NCBI GenBank assembly: GCA_041838515.1
Contig: JBGYPP010000078.1
Location: 1-53,388, forward strand
DNA: 53,388 nucleotides
Source: JBGYPP01 sp041838515
GTDB taxonomy: Bacteria > Bacillota > Clostridia > Lachnospirales > Lachnospiraceae
Reading direction: 5' to 3'
The notes beneath the pieces were generated by a model. It ran no database searches. It was not told where the DNA came from and was given only the letters and a program-made list of their open reading frames with translations. Each line of letters begins with the position of its first letter. Positions within the stretch are counted from its first letter, which is position 1. Shown here one piece after another: positions 32,784-40,855 of the stretch. The position numbers and the translations under genes are program-made.

Positions 32784-33224
32784 ATGCGGATAATGGGATT
32801 GGATCTAGGATCAAAGACGGTGGGTGTGGCCATAAGCGACCCCGGCCGCAGCATAGCCACTCCTCTGGAAACCATTACCCGGCCGTCAGAGGGCAAGCTG
32901 CGCCGCACGCTGGCCAGAATAGAGGCCCTGATTGTGGAGTATGAGGTGGGTGCGCTGGTGCTGGGTCTGCCCAAGCATATGCATGGCGAAGAGGGAGAGA
33001 GGGCGGCCAAGAGCCGGGACTTTGCCCGGATATTGGAGCGGCGCACGGGCTTGGAGGTATATCTGTGGGACGAACGCCTGACCACGGTGGAGGCGCATAT
33101 GGCCCTGGAAGAGGCTGGCGTGCGCAGGCGGGATAGGGCGAAGTATGTGGATCAGGTGGCGGCTGCGCTGATTTTGCAGGGGTATTTGGACTACGGCGCG
33201 CAGTCCGGCAGCGTCAGATCCTAG
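32784..33224 (+). CDS. ruvX: Holliday junction resolvase-like RNase H-fold protein
   Basis: This 146-residue YqgF/RuvX protein has an RNase H-like fold. The catalytic aspartates lie in MGLDLGSKTVGVA, in the mid-protein glutamate stretch and in the C-terminal YVDQVAAALILQGYL. It has been implicated in resolving recombination intermediates and in pre-16S rRNA processing. The start at ATG 32784 begins MRIMGLDLG. A copy of 23 bases of its 3' coding end reappears about 164 bases downstream (33322-33344). Confidence 0.92.
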   Translation: MRIMGLDLGSKTVGVAISDPGRSIATPLETITRPSEGKLRRTLARIEALIVEYEVGALVLGLPKHMHGEEGERAAKSRDFARILERRTGLEVYLWDERLTTVEAHMALEEAGVRRRDRAKYVDQVAAALILQGYLDYGAQSGSVRS

Positions 33225-33405
33225 TATGGGGCCGGAGGCCCGGGAAAGGCTGTTGTGCTGTTTCCACAGGGAATTGGACAGTCCGGCGGCAGGCCATAGA
33301 ATGGGTCTGGCCGGCCCGGGCGGCGGCCGCGCTGATTTTGCAGGAATAGGATGGGCGGGCTGTATGGCAGGAGTTCAGCGCTGGTCCGGATGCGGAAGGT
33401 GTGTT
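33225..33405. other. Gap between ruvX and the DUF1292 gene with a ruvX-like remnant
   Basis: This stretch of about 180 bases is open in the DUF1292 frame, but the encoded Gly/Arg-rich sequence does not look like a domain. It contains 33322-33344, which matches 33158-33180 in the 3' end of ruvX at 22 of 23 bases and, in its own frame, encodes AAALILQE followed by a stop. It may be debris of a small duplication. Confidence 0.5.
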
Positions 33406-33666
33406 TTGGAAGAGAATAAGATTTGGCTGGAAACGCCCGAGGGCGGGCAGGAGGCCTGGTATATCGTAGAGCAGACAAAGCTGGGAGGCAAGGATTATCT
33501 TCTGGTGACGGACCGTCCGGAGGGGGATGGGGAGGCGTATATTCTGCGGGACGACTCGGCTCCGGAGGAGGAGCAGGCCCTGTATACCTGGGTGGAGGAC
33601 GAGGCGGAGTTGGAAGCGCTGGGCAGGATATTTGCGGATTTGCTGGAGGACATAGACCTGGAGTGA
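33406..33666 (+). CDS. DUF1292 (YrzB-like) protein
   Basis: This is an 86-residue acidic protein of unknown function. The pattern EQTKLGGKDYLLVTD, AYILRDDS and ELEALGRIFADLLEDIDLE is that of DUF1292. The start is inferred as TTG 33406, with GGAAGG about 6 bases before it; the frame stays open for 60 codons further upstream, but relatives are about this short. It keeps the B. subtilis order yrzL-yrrK-yrzB. DUF1292 genes commonly sit next to ruvX, but no activity is known to me. Confidence 0.8.
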   Translation: MEENKIWLETPEGGQEAWYIVEQTKLGGKDYLLVTDRPEGDGEAYILRDDSAPEEEQALYTWVEDEAELEALGRIFADLLEDIDLE

Positions 33667-33784
33667 TTCCGGGTGAAACATAGAACACTGGACGCAAGAA
33701 GGACGGCGGCTGCCGAAGCCGGGCTAGGGAGCTGGACGGTTTTTTGTGTCCAAAAATAGTTGCGTAGAACGTATGGAGGATCAT

Positions 33785-35461
33785 TTGAAAAAAACAAAAA
33801 ACCAAAACGAGGGCTCCAAGCTGAAAATCATTCCTTTGGGAGGCTTGGAGCAAATTGGCATGAACATTACGGCCTTTGAGTACCAGGACAGCATTATAGT
33901 CGTGGACTGCGGCCTGGCCTTTCCGGCGGATGATATGCTGGGCATAGATCTGGTCATACCAGACATCACTTATTTAAAGGACAATATAGACAAGGTAAAG
34001 GGTTTTGTCATCACCCACGGCCATGAGGACCATATAGGCGCCATACCCTATATATTCCGGGAGATCAATGTGCCTCTCTACGCCACACGGCTGACCATGG
34101 GCATAATAGAGAACAAACTGAATGAAAAGGGCATGCTGAAGAAGACCAAGCGCAAGGTGGTCAAATTCGGACAGAGCATCAATCTGGGCCAGTTCCGGGT
34201 GGAGTATATCAAAACCAACCACAGCATAGTGGATGCGGCTGCCCTGGCCATATATTCGCCGGCCGGCACGGTGATACACACTGGGGATTTCAAGGTGGAC
34301 TACACGCCGGTGTTTGGGGATTCTATAGATTTGCAGCGCTTTGCGGAGATAGGCAAAAAGGGCGTGCTGGCCATGCTCTGCGAGTCCACCAATGCGGAGA
34401 GGCCGGGATTTACCGCCTCGGAAAAGACGGTGGGCCGCACCTTTGACACTTTATTCACAGAACATAAGAACACCCGGATATTCGTGGCTACCTTTGCCTC
34501 TAATGTGGACAGGGTCCAGCAGATCATCAATACGGCCTATAAATTTGGCCGCAAGGTGGCTGTGGAGGGCCGCAGCATGGTCAATATCATAGAAACGGCG
34601 GCCAAGCTGGGATGCCTGAATGTGCCGGAGCATACCATAGTGGATCTGACCAGGCTAAAGGAATACCCTCCTGAGCAGCAGGTGATCATCACCACGGGCA
34701 GCCAGGGGGAGAGCATGGCTGCGCTCAGCCGCATGGCCTGGAGGGTGCATAAGAAGATCACCATAGGCCCCGGGGATACGGTTATATTTTCCTCCAGCCC
34801 CATACCCGGCAATGAGAAATCCGTCACCAAGGTCATCAATGAGCTGCTGCGCATGGGCGCGGACGTCATTTTCCAGGATGCCCATGTGTCCGGCCATGCC
34901 TGTCAGGAGGAAATCAAGCTGCTCTATACACTGGTGCGGCCCAAGTATGCCATACCCATACATGGGGAATATAAGCATTTGCGCGCCAATGCGAAATTGG
35001 CGGCTTCGCTGGGCATAGACAAGGAGAACATTTTCCTGCTCAGCACCGGCGATGTGCTGGAGCTCAACGACCAGGGTGCCAGGGTCAGCGGTAAGGTGCA
35101 GACTGGCGGCATATTGGTGGACGGCTTGGGCGTGGGCGATGTGGGCAATGTGGTGCTGCGGGATAGGCAGCATCTGGCCGAGGATGGGATTATCGTGGTG
35201 GCCATGGGCATAGACAGGAGCAGCCGCCAGCTGGTTTCCGGGCCTGAGATTGTATCCCGGGGCTTTGTCTACGTGCGGGAGGCTGACGAACTGCTGGAAG
35301 AGGCCAGGCATGTGGTGGAACACGCCATAGAACAGCAGCTGGGGAAAAAGGTGTCGGATTTTGGCAAGCTGCGCAGTACGACCAAGGACAGTCTGGGGGA
35401 TTTCCTGTGGAAAAAGACCAAACGCCGTCCCATGGTCATGCCTGTGATTATGGATTGCTAG
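33785..35461 (+). CDS. rnj: Ribonuclease J
   Basis: RNase J is a beta-CASP metallo-beta-lactamase nuclease with endonuclease and 5'-3' exonuclease activity in mRNA decay and rRNA maturation. The 558-residue protein has the zinc motif THGHEDH (His78, His80, Asp82, His83), HTGDFKVDYTPV, ATFASNVDR and GRSMVN in the beta-CASP part, and HVSGHACQEE. I chose the TTG at 33785 because GGAGG lies 5-6 bases before it and the protein then begins as relatives do. GTG 33746 or ATG 33773 are possible but poorly spaced. It sits between DUF1292 and ylbF. Confidence 0.92.
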   Translation: MKKTKNQNEGSKLKIIPLGGLEQIGMNITAFEYQDSIIVVDCGLAFPADDMLGIDLVIPDITYLKDNIDKVKGFVITHGHEDHIGAIPYIFREINVPLYATRLTMGIIENKLNEKGMLKKTKRKVVKFGQSINLGQFRVEYIKTNHSIVDAAALAIYSPAGTVIHTGDFKVDYTPVFGDSIDLQRFAEIGKKGVLAMLCESTNAERPGFTASEKTVGRTFDTLFTEHKNTRIFVATFASNVDRVQQIINTAYKFGRKVAVEGRSMVNIIETAAKLGCLNVPEHTIVDLTRLKEYPPEQQVIITTGSQGESMAALSRMAWRVHKKITIGPGDTVIFSSSPIPGNEKSVTKVINELLRMGADVIFQDAHVSGHACQEEIKLLYTLVRPKYAIPIHGEYKHLRANAKLAASLGIDKENIFLLSTGDVLELNDQGARVSGKVQTGGILVDGLGVGDVGNVVLRDRQHLAEDGIIVVAMGIDRSSRQLVSGPEIVSRGFVYVREADELLEEARHVVEHAIEQQLGKKVSDFGKLRSTTKDSLGDFLWKKTKRRPMVMPVIMDC

Positions 35462-35477
35462 GCAGTCGGAGGTGTAT

Positions 35478-35792
35478 ATGGAACTGGCTATAAAGGCCTT
35501 TGTGGAGGCCATCAAATCCACAGAGGAGTATCAAACATACATTCGAGAGAGAGACAGCCTGCGCAAAAATCCCCAGCTCTGCCAGGAGGTGGATACCTAT
35601 TGCCGGCTGCATTTCGAGCTGCAAAGGGATGAGGACACCCGGGAGGAGCAGCTGGAGGCCTTTGAAAGGCAGTATGCGGAATTTCGGGAGAGGCCGGAGG
35701 TGGATGCCTACCTGACTGCGGAGTTGGATTTTTGCCGAATGATGCAGGAGGTCAATATGCAGGTCACCAAGGCGCTGGACTTTGACCGCTAG
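35478..35792 (+). CDS. YlbF/YmcA-family protein
   Basis: This is a 104-residue helical protein of the YlbF family: LAIKAFVEAIKSTEEYQTYIRERDSL and the ending LDFCRMMQEVNMQVTKAL. In B. subtilis YlbF, YmcA and YaaT form a complex that affects mRNA processing by RNase Y. Here the gene directly follows RNase J (16 bases), a suggestive RNA-decay link. The ATG at 35478 follows GGAGGTGTAT. Confidence 0.85.
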   Translation: MELAIKAFVEAIKSTEEYQTYIRERDSLRKNPQLCQEVDTYCRLHFELQRDEDTREEQLEAFERQYAEFRERPEVDAYLTAELDFCRMMQEVNMQVTKALDFDR

Positions 35793-35801
35793 GAGGCTGT
35801 C

Positions 35802-36188
35802 ATGAAAATCAAGAAGATATTTATGAGCCTGGGAGAGAGCCTGGTGCAGTGGCTGATCCTGGCGGTGGCGGTCTTTGCCGTGTACCAGGGAGCCGTATGG
35901 GCATATGATTTCGGCTATAAGATTTTTGCCCAGGTGCCGCTGACCATAGGTCAGGGCCGCTCTGCCAGCGTCACCATTACCGAGTCCATGGATGCAAGGG
36001 AGATAGGCCGGCTGTTGGAAGAAGAGGGTTTGATAGCGGACCACACCCTTTTTGCCGTCCAATACTGGGTGTCAGAGTATCGCAAGGACCAGGCGCCCGG
36101 CACCTATACCTTGAACAGTTCCATGACGGCGGAGGAGATGATGCGCGCTATGGCCAAGCCGGAGGCGGCCCCGGAGCCGGCAGAGTGA
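35802..36188 (+). CDS. Short MltG-like membrane protein without the catalytic domain
   Basis: This 128-residue protein has one N-terminal membrane helix (about 17-36) followed by a domain matching only the first part of endolytic transglycosylase MltG/YrrL: SVTITESMDAREIGRLLEEEGLI and APGTYTLNSSMTAEEMMRAM. The catalytic lytic transglycosylase domain of about 200 residues, with its essential glutamate, is absent. The position between ireB-ruvX and trmR is where B. subtilis has the full-length yrrL. It is either a naturally short paralogue or a truncated relic; no downstream remnant is visible, which favours the former. Confidence 0.8.
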   Translation: MKIKKIFMSLGESLVQWLILAVAVFAVYQGAVWAYDFGYKIFAQVPLTIGQGRSASVTITESMDAREIGRLLEEEGLIADHTLFAVQYWVSEYRKDQAPGTYTLNSSMTAEEMMRAMAKPEAAPEPAE

Positions 36189-36203
36189 GTGGGGGGTTGG
36201 CAT

Positions 36204-36836
36204 ATGCAAGAGGACAGACTCATTGCCTTTATCAATGCATTTGATAAGGGCAATGTGCCTTTTTTGGAGAAAATCCGACTGGAGGCGGAGGGCCTGCCGC
36301 TGATCAAGAGGGAAAGCGGGCGTTTTCTGGCCTCCCTGGCCGTCCTGCAAAGGCCTGAGCGTATATTGGAGGTAGGTGCCTGCGTGGGATACAGCGCCCT
36401 GCTGCTATGGCATTACAGCGGCAGGCAGGCCCGGGTGGACACCATAGAAGTAGACCCGCAGAGGGTCGAGATAGCCAGGCGCAATATAACAGAGCAGGGC
36501 GCCGGGCAGTATATACAGGTATGGCAGGGGGATGCGATAGAACTGCTTCCCCGGATGCAGGGTCCATATCATTTGGCTTTTGTAGATGCGGCCAAGGGCC
36601 AGTATGGGCAGTATCTGGACCGGATATATCCTCTGCTGGCCCGGGGAGGCGCCCTGGTGTCGGACAATATCTGGCAGGAGGGGGAAACCCTGGAGTCCAG
36701 ATACGCCATAGGCCATAGGAACCGCACCATCCATGGCCGTATGCGGGAGTATCTGGGGCGGCTGCACAGGGAAGAGGACTGGCAGAGCATTATGATACCT
36801 CTGGGGGATGGACTGTGCCTGAGCGTCAAAAAGTGA
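36204..36836 (+). CDS. trmR: SAM-dependent O-methyltransferase, TrmR-like
   Basis: This is a 210-residue class I methyltransferase with SAM motif ILEVGACVGYSALLLW, VDTIEVDPQRV and the metal/catalytic region FVDAAKGQYGQYL, as in catechol-type O-methyltransferases. In B. subtilis the syntenic YrrM (TrmR) methylates 5-hydroxyuridine at tRNA position 34 to give mo5U, and the neighbouring U32 proteins make the hydroxyuridine. The same neighbour is present here. The ATG at 36204 is used because the protein then begins like relatives. TrmR function is inferred from context. Confidence 0.85.
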   Translation: MQEDRLIAFINAFDKGNVPFLEKIRLEAEGLPLIKRESGRFLASLAVLQRPERILEVGACVGYSALLLWHYSGRQARVDTIEVDPQRVEIARRNITEQGAGQYIQVWQGDAIELLPRMQGPYHLAFVDAAKGQYGQYLDRIYPLLARGGALVSDNIWQEGETLESRYAIGHRNRTIHGRMREYLGRLHREEDWQSIMIPLGDGLCLSVKK

Positions 36837-36843
36837 GGGGGAT

Positions 36844-38097
36844 ATGGTGAAGAAGCCGGAGTTGCTGCTGCCAGCCGGAGATATGGACAATCTGCGAGTA
36901 GCCGTGGATTATGGCGCAGATGCGGTGTATATTGGAGGGGAGGCCTTTGGCCTGCGTGCCAAGGCGGGAAATTTTGGTCCGGAGGCCATGAAAGACGGCA
37001 TAAATTATGCCAGATCCAGGGGCGTAAAGGTTTATGTAACGGCCAATATACTGGCGCATAACAGGGATTTGGAGCCGGCCAGAGAATATTTTTGCCAATT
37101 GCGGGATATGGGCAGCCTGGCGCCGGATGCCCTGATAGTAGCGGATCCCGGTATGTTTGACCTGGCCAGAGAGGCCTGGCCGGAGGTGGAGCTGCACATA
37201 TCCACCCAGGCCAACAATACCAATGCCGGCACCTTTCTCTTTTGGCACAGGCTGGGCGCCAAGCGGGTGGTTACAGCCAGGGAGCTGTCCTTGGAGGAGA
37301 TAGGGCAGATACGCAGCCGGGTGCCGGAGGAATTGGAAATAGAAACCTTTGTCCATGGATCCATGTGTATAGCCTATTCCGGCCGCTGCGCCATGAGCAG
37401 CTATATGGCAGGGCGGGATGCCAACAGGGGCGCTTGTACCCATCCCTGCCGCTGGAAGTATGCGCTGGTGGAGGAGAAGCGGCCAGGGGAGTATTGGCCG
37501 GTGGAGGAGAATGACAGGGGTACATTTGTATTTAATTCCAAGGATATGTGCCTGCTGGGCCATATACCCCGTCTGATGGCTTCCGGCATAGACAGCTGGA
37601 AGATAGAGGGCAGGATGAAAACGCCTCTGTATGTGGCAGCAGTGGCCAGATCCTACAGGAGGGCCATAGATGTCTATTTGGCAGACCCGGAGCAATATGC
37701 CCTGGAGAGGGAGAGCTATCTGGAGGAGGCGGGGCATGCGCCCCACCGGCCCTATGGCGCCGGCTTTTTGCTGGAGAGGGAGGAGGACATACGCCCTCTG
37801 AGAGAGCAGAGCGGATATGGGGGGGATAGGGTGTTTCTGGGCATCTGCCAGGCTGTAGAGAGGTCTGGGGATATCTATAAGGCCCGGATTTTCCAGAAAA
37901 ATAAATTTTGCCAGGGTGATGGCATAGAGATAGTCAAGAGGAGGGGTTGGCCCTGGACGGCCAAGGCCCGGGTGCTGTATATAGAGGATGCGAATGGCGG
38001 CCGACAGCCCAGCGCGCCCCATCCAGGGCAGGAGCTGTGGGTGGCCCTGGATGCGCCGGTGGAGCAAGGCGAGTTGCTTCGCGCCGTCAAGGCCTGA
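36844..38097 (+). CDS. U32 family protein, TrhP-like tRNA hydroxylation enzyme
   Basis: This is a 417-residue U32 family protein. It has LHISTQANNTNAGT, the cysteine cluster region SMCIAYSGRCAMSSYMAGRD and GACTHPCRWKY, plus a C-terminal beta-barrel-like tail. In E. coli and B. subtilis U32 proteins of this type (TrhP) work in prephenate-dependent 5-hydroxyuridine formation at tRNA U34, despite the old peptidase name. B. subtilis has two such genes (yrrN, yrrO) next to trmR; here one full-length gene follows trmR by 7 bases. The role is inferred from family and position. Confidence 0.88.
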   Translation: MVKKPELLLPAGDMDNLRVAVDYGADAVYIGGEAFGLRAKAGNFGPEAMKDGINYARSRGVKVYVTANILAHNRDLEPAREYFCQLRDMGSLAPDALIVADPGMFDLAREAWPEVELHISTQANNTNAGTFLFWHRLGAKRVVTARELSLEEIGQIRSRVPEELEIETFVHGSMCIAYSGRCAMSSYMAGRDANRGACTHPCRWKYALVEEKRPGEYWPVEENDRGTFVFNSKDMCLLGHIPRLMASGIDSWKIEGRMKTPLYVAAVARSYRRAIDVYLADPEQYALERESYLEEAGHAPHRPYGAGFLLEREEDIRPLREQSGYGGDRVFLGICQAVERSGDIYKARIFQKNKFCQGDGIEIVKRRGWPWTAKARVLYIEDANGGRQPSAPHPGQELWVALDAPVEQGELLRAVKA

Positions 38098-38124
38098 GGC
38101 AAAAGACGGCAGAGGGGGAGAGCC

Positions 38125-40029
38125 ATGGAGCTTAGGACAAAACAGGTGGATGTCTGCGTTATAGGCGCCGGACATGCGGGGGTGGAGGCGGCGCTGGCCT
38201 GTGCCCGCAGGGGCTTGGAAACAGTCCTGTTCACCATGAGCATGGACAGCGTGGCGTTGATGCCCTGCAATCCCAACATAGGTGGCACCTCCAAGGGCCA
38301 TTTGGTGCGGGAGGTGGATGCGCTGGGCGGGGAGATGGGTAAGAATATCGATGCCACCTTTTTGCAGTCTAAGATGCTCAATCTCTCCAAGGGGCCGGCC
38401 GTCCACTCCCTGCGAGCCCAGGCGGACAAGCAGCAGTATTCCAACCGCATGCGCAGCGTGCTGGAAACCCAGCCCCATCTGCAGCTGCGGCAGGCTGAGG
38501 TGGTGGACCTGCTCTGGGAGGAGCCTGATCAGGGGAGGAAACGGATTTTGGGTTGCCGTACCCGCACGGGTATGGAGTATAAGGCGGCGGCGGTGGTGGT
38601 GGCCACAGGCACCTATCTGCGGGCCAGATGCCTTTGCGGGGAGAGCATTACCCATACGGGACCAGGGGGGCTGGCTGCGGCTACGGAGCTGGGAAAGAGC
38701 CTGGAGACCCTGGGGTTTGCCCTGCGGCGCTTTAAGACCGGCACGCCGGCCAGGCTGGCCGGCGGCAGTCTGGATTATTCCAAGATGGAGGAGCAGACCG
38801 GGGATGCGCGCGTGCAGCCCTTTTCCTTTTCCACGCCGGAGGAGGCGGTGCAAAAGCCCCAGATTTCCTGTTGGCTGACCTATACCAATGCGCGCACCCA
38901 CGAGATTATAAGGGAGAATTTGGACCGCTCTCCCATCTATGCCGGCATCATAGAGGGCACCGGACCCAGGTACTGCCCCTCCATAGAGGACAAGGTGGTC
39001 AAATTTGCCGACAAGGACAGGCACCAGGTGTTTTTGGAGCCGGAGGGCCTGTATACATCGGAGATGTATGTGGCGGGCATGTCCTCCTCCCTGCCGGAGG
39101 AGGTGCAGGAGGCCATGTACAGGACGGTGCCGGGGCTGGAAAACTGTCAGATCGTCCGCCCGGCCTATGCCATAGAATACGATTCGGTTTTTGCCGGTCA
39201 GTTGCATCCCACGCTGGAGTCCAAGGAGGTGCAGGGGCTGTTTTTTGCCGGGCAGATCAATGGCAGCAGCGGCTATGAGGAGGCGGCGGCCCAGGGCATA
39301 CTGGCGGGCATCAATGCGGCCCAGGGGGTTTTGGGCCTGGCCCCGGTGGTGCTGGACCGCTCTCAGGCCTATATAGGCGTGCTGGTGGATGATCTGGTCA
39401 GCAAGGACAACAGGGAACCCTACCGTATGATGACCTCACGGGCGGAGTATAGGCTGCTGCTGCGGCAGGATAATGCTGATCAGCGGCTGCGCCCCCTGGG
39501 GCGGGAGCTGGGGCTGGTATCCGAGGAGGTGTATGGCCGCTTTCTGGAGAAGCAGGAGGCTGTGCGGCGGGAGATGGAAAGGCTGGAGTCCCAGCGGGTG
39601 GCCATGGGGCCGGCACTGGAGGAGTATCTGGCCTCCAAGGGGATGCCGGCTGCAAAAAACGCGCCCACGCTGGCGGATTTGCTGCGCCGTCCGGAGGGGG
39701 AGTATGGAGATTTGGCTCCTTTAGATCCCCATAGGCCGTCCCTGCCCCGGGAGGTCTGGGAGCAGGCCCAGATCCAAATCAAGTACCAGGGATACATATG
39801 CCGCCAGGAGAGGCAGGTGGAGCAGTTCAAGAAGCTGGAGGACAAGCTGCTGCCCGAGGAGTGGGACTACCAGAACATACATTCTATACGCCTGGAGGCC
39901 AGGGCTGCGCTGGCAAAATTCCGGCCCAGATCTCTGGGACAGGCCTCCCGTTTGGCAGGCGTGAATTATGCGGATGTATCCGCCTTGCTGGTCTACTGGG
40001 AGCAATGGCATAGGCGGCGGGAGGTTTGA
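38125..40029 (+). CDS. mnmG: tRNA uridine-5-carboxymethylaminomethyl modification enzyme
   Basis: MnmG works with MnmE to place cmnm5 at U34 of tRNAs for two-codon boxes. The 634-residue flavoprotein has the FAD motif VIGAGHAGVEAALACARRG at the N-terminus, GGTSKGHLVREVDALGG, RFKTGTPARL, NGSSGYEEAAAQG and a helical C-terminal domain ending near YADVSALL. The length is normal. It begins 27 bases after the U32 gene and is followed 2 bases later by rsmG, the classical gidA-gidB pair. mnmE is not in the window. Confidence 0.97.
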   Translation: MELRTKQVDVCVIGAGHAGVEAALACARRGLETVLFTMSMDSVALMPCNPNIGGTSKGHLVREVDALGGEMGKNIDATFLQSKMLNLSKGPAVHSLRAQADKQQYSNRMRSVLETQPHLQLRQAEVVDLLWEEPDQGRKRILGCRTRTGMEYKAAAVVVATGTYLRARCLCGESITHTGPGGLAAATELGKSLETLGFALRRFKTGTPARLAGGSLDYSKMEEQTGDARVQPFSFSTPEEAVQKPQISCWLTYTNARTHEIIRENLDRSPIYAGIIEGTGPRYCPSIEDKVVKFADKDRHQVFLEPEGLYTSEMYVAGMSSSLPEEVQEAMYRTVPGLENCQIVRPAYAIEYDSVFAGQLHPTLESKEVQGLFFAGQINGSSGYEEAAAQGILAGINAAQGVLGLAPVVLDRSQAYIGVLVDDLVSKDNREPYRMMTSRAEYRLLLRQDNADQRLRPLGRELGLVSEEVYGRFLEKQEAVRREMERLESQRVAMGPALEEYLASKGMPAAKNAPTLADLLRRPEGEYGDLAPLDPHRPSLPREVWEQAQIQIKYQGYICRQERQVEQFKKLEDKLLPEEWDYQNIHSIRLEARAALAKFRPRSLGQASRLAGVNYADVSALLVYWEQWHRRREV

Positions 40030-40031
40030 GT

Positions 40032-40751
40032 ATGAGAGGCATATTGGAGGAGAGGCTGGCGGTCTGGGGCATGGAGCTGGATGCCCTGGCGCTGGAGAGG
40101 CTGGAGAGATACTGGCAGATGCTGGCCGATTGGAATACCCGTATGAATCTGACAGCCATAGTGGACAAGGAGGAGGTGGCCCTCAAGCACTTTGTGGACA
40201 GCCTGGCTCTGGCCGCTTTTGGGCAGTTGGAGGAGGTGGAGAGCCTGGCGGATGTGGGAACCGGGGCCGGGTTTCCCGCCCTGCCCCTCAAGATAGCCTT
40301 TCCCCATCTGCGGCTGGTGCTGGCGGATGCGCAGAAGAAGCGCCTGGCCTTTTTGGAGGCCGTTATAGGGGAGCTGGGCCTGGAGCACTGTCTTACTGTC
40401 CATGGGCGGGCAGAGGATTTGGGCAGGCAGCCCGGCCACAGGGAGGCCTATGATCTGGTGGTGTCCCGGGCCGTGGCGCATATGTCCGTATTGAGCGAGT
40501 ACTGCCTGCCGCTGGCCAGGCTTGGAGGCTGTTTTGTGGCATATAAGGGAGGGGATGTGGAGGCGGAGCTGTCCCAGGCGGCTTATGCCATAAAGAGGCT
40601 GGGCGGCATATGCCGCAGGCGGGAGGCTTATACACTGCCCGGCACGGACATGGGCCGCAGTCTGCTGTGGCTGGCAAAAACGGCACCCACTCCCAAGGCC
40701 TACCCCCGCCGGGCGGGCGTGCCGGCCAAGGAACCCCTGGGCATGGCCTGA
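40032..40751 (+). CDS. rsmG: 16S rRNA (guanine(527)-N(7))-methyltransferase
   Basis: RsmG methylates G527 of 16S rRNA; loss causes low-level streptomycin resistance in several bacteria. The 239-residue protein has the N-terminal helical region (LERYWQMLADWNTRMNLTAI), the SAM motif LADVGTGAGFPALPLKI and VVSRAVAHMSVLSEYCLPL. The ATG at 40032 has GGGAGG 7 bases upstream. It overlaps no gene and is coupled to mnmG with a 2-base gap. Confidence 0.95.
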   Translation: MRGILEERLAVWGMELDALALERLERYWQMLADWNTRMNLTAIVDKEEVALKHFVDSLALAAFGQLEEVESLADVGTGAGFPALPLKIAFPHLRLVLADAQKKRLAFLEAVIGELGLEHCLTVHGRAEDLGRQPGHREAYDLVVSRAVAHMSVLSEYCLPLARLGGCFVAYKGGDVEAELSQAAYAIKRLGGICRRREAYTLPGTDMGRSLLWLAKTAPTPKAYPRRAGVPAKEPLGMA

Positions 40752-40776
40752 AGGCTTGGATATCTATATCATGGTT

Positions 40777-40810
40777 GGCATTCCATCCCGTTTTTGACGG
40801 ATGGGGTGTC
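40777..40810 (+). promoter_or_regulatory. Hairpin in the rsmG-glnN gap
   Basis: GGCATTCCATCC and GGATGGGGTGTC form a 12-pair stem (with three G-U pairs) around a 10-base loop, 25 bases after the rsmG stop and 46 bases before glnN. There is no T-run after it, so it is unlikely to be a simple terminator. It could be a leader structure for glnN. I could not find a clear glnN promoter. Confidence 0.4.
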
Positions 40811-40855
40811 AACTTGCATTTTGGCCGCAATTGGAGTACGCTTAGGAGAATGAAC

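Noticed and set aside
36826..39207. A 793-codon open frame on the minus strand
   Set aside because: It lies antisense to the U32 and mnmG genes, whose frames show clear family motifs. The encoded protein has no recognisable pattern and is rich in His/Leu/Gly, as expected from the mirror of this codon usage.
40610..40855. Upstream extension of the glutamine synthetase frame over rsmG
   Set aside because: The frame is open by chance. The family's N-terminus and a good ribosome-binding site are at 40856, and the extra residues match nothing.
40752..40855. T-box leader for glnN
   Set aside because: The conserved T-box sequence (AGGGTGG-type) and the specifier stem are absent; only a simple hairpin is seen.
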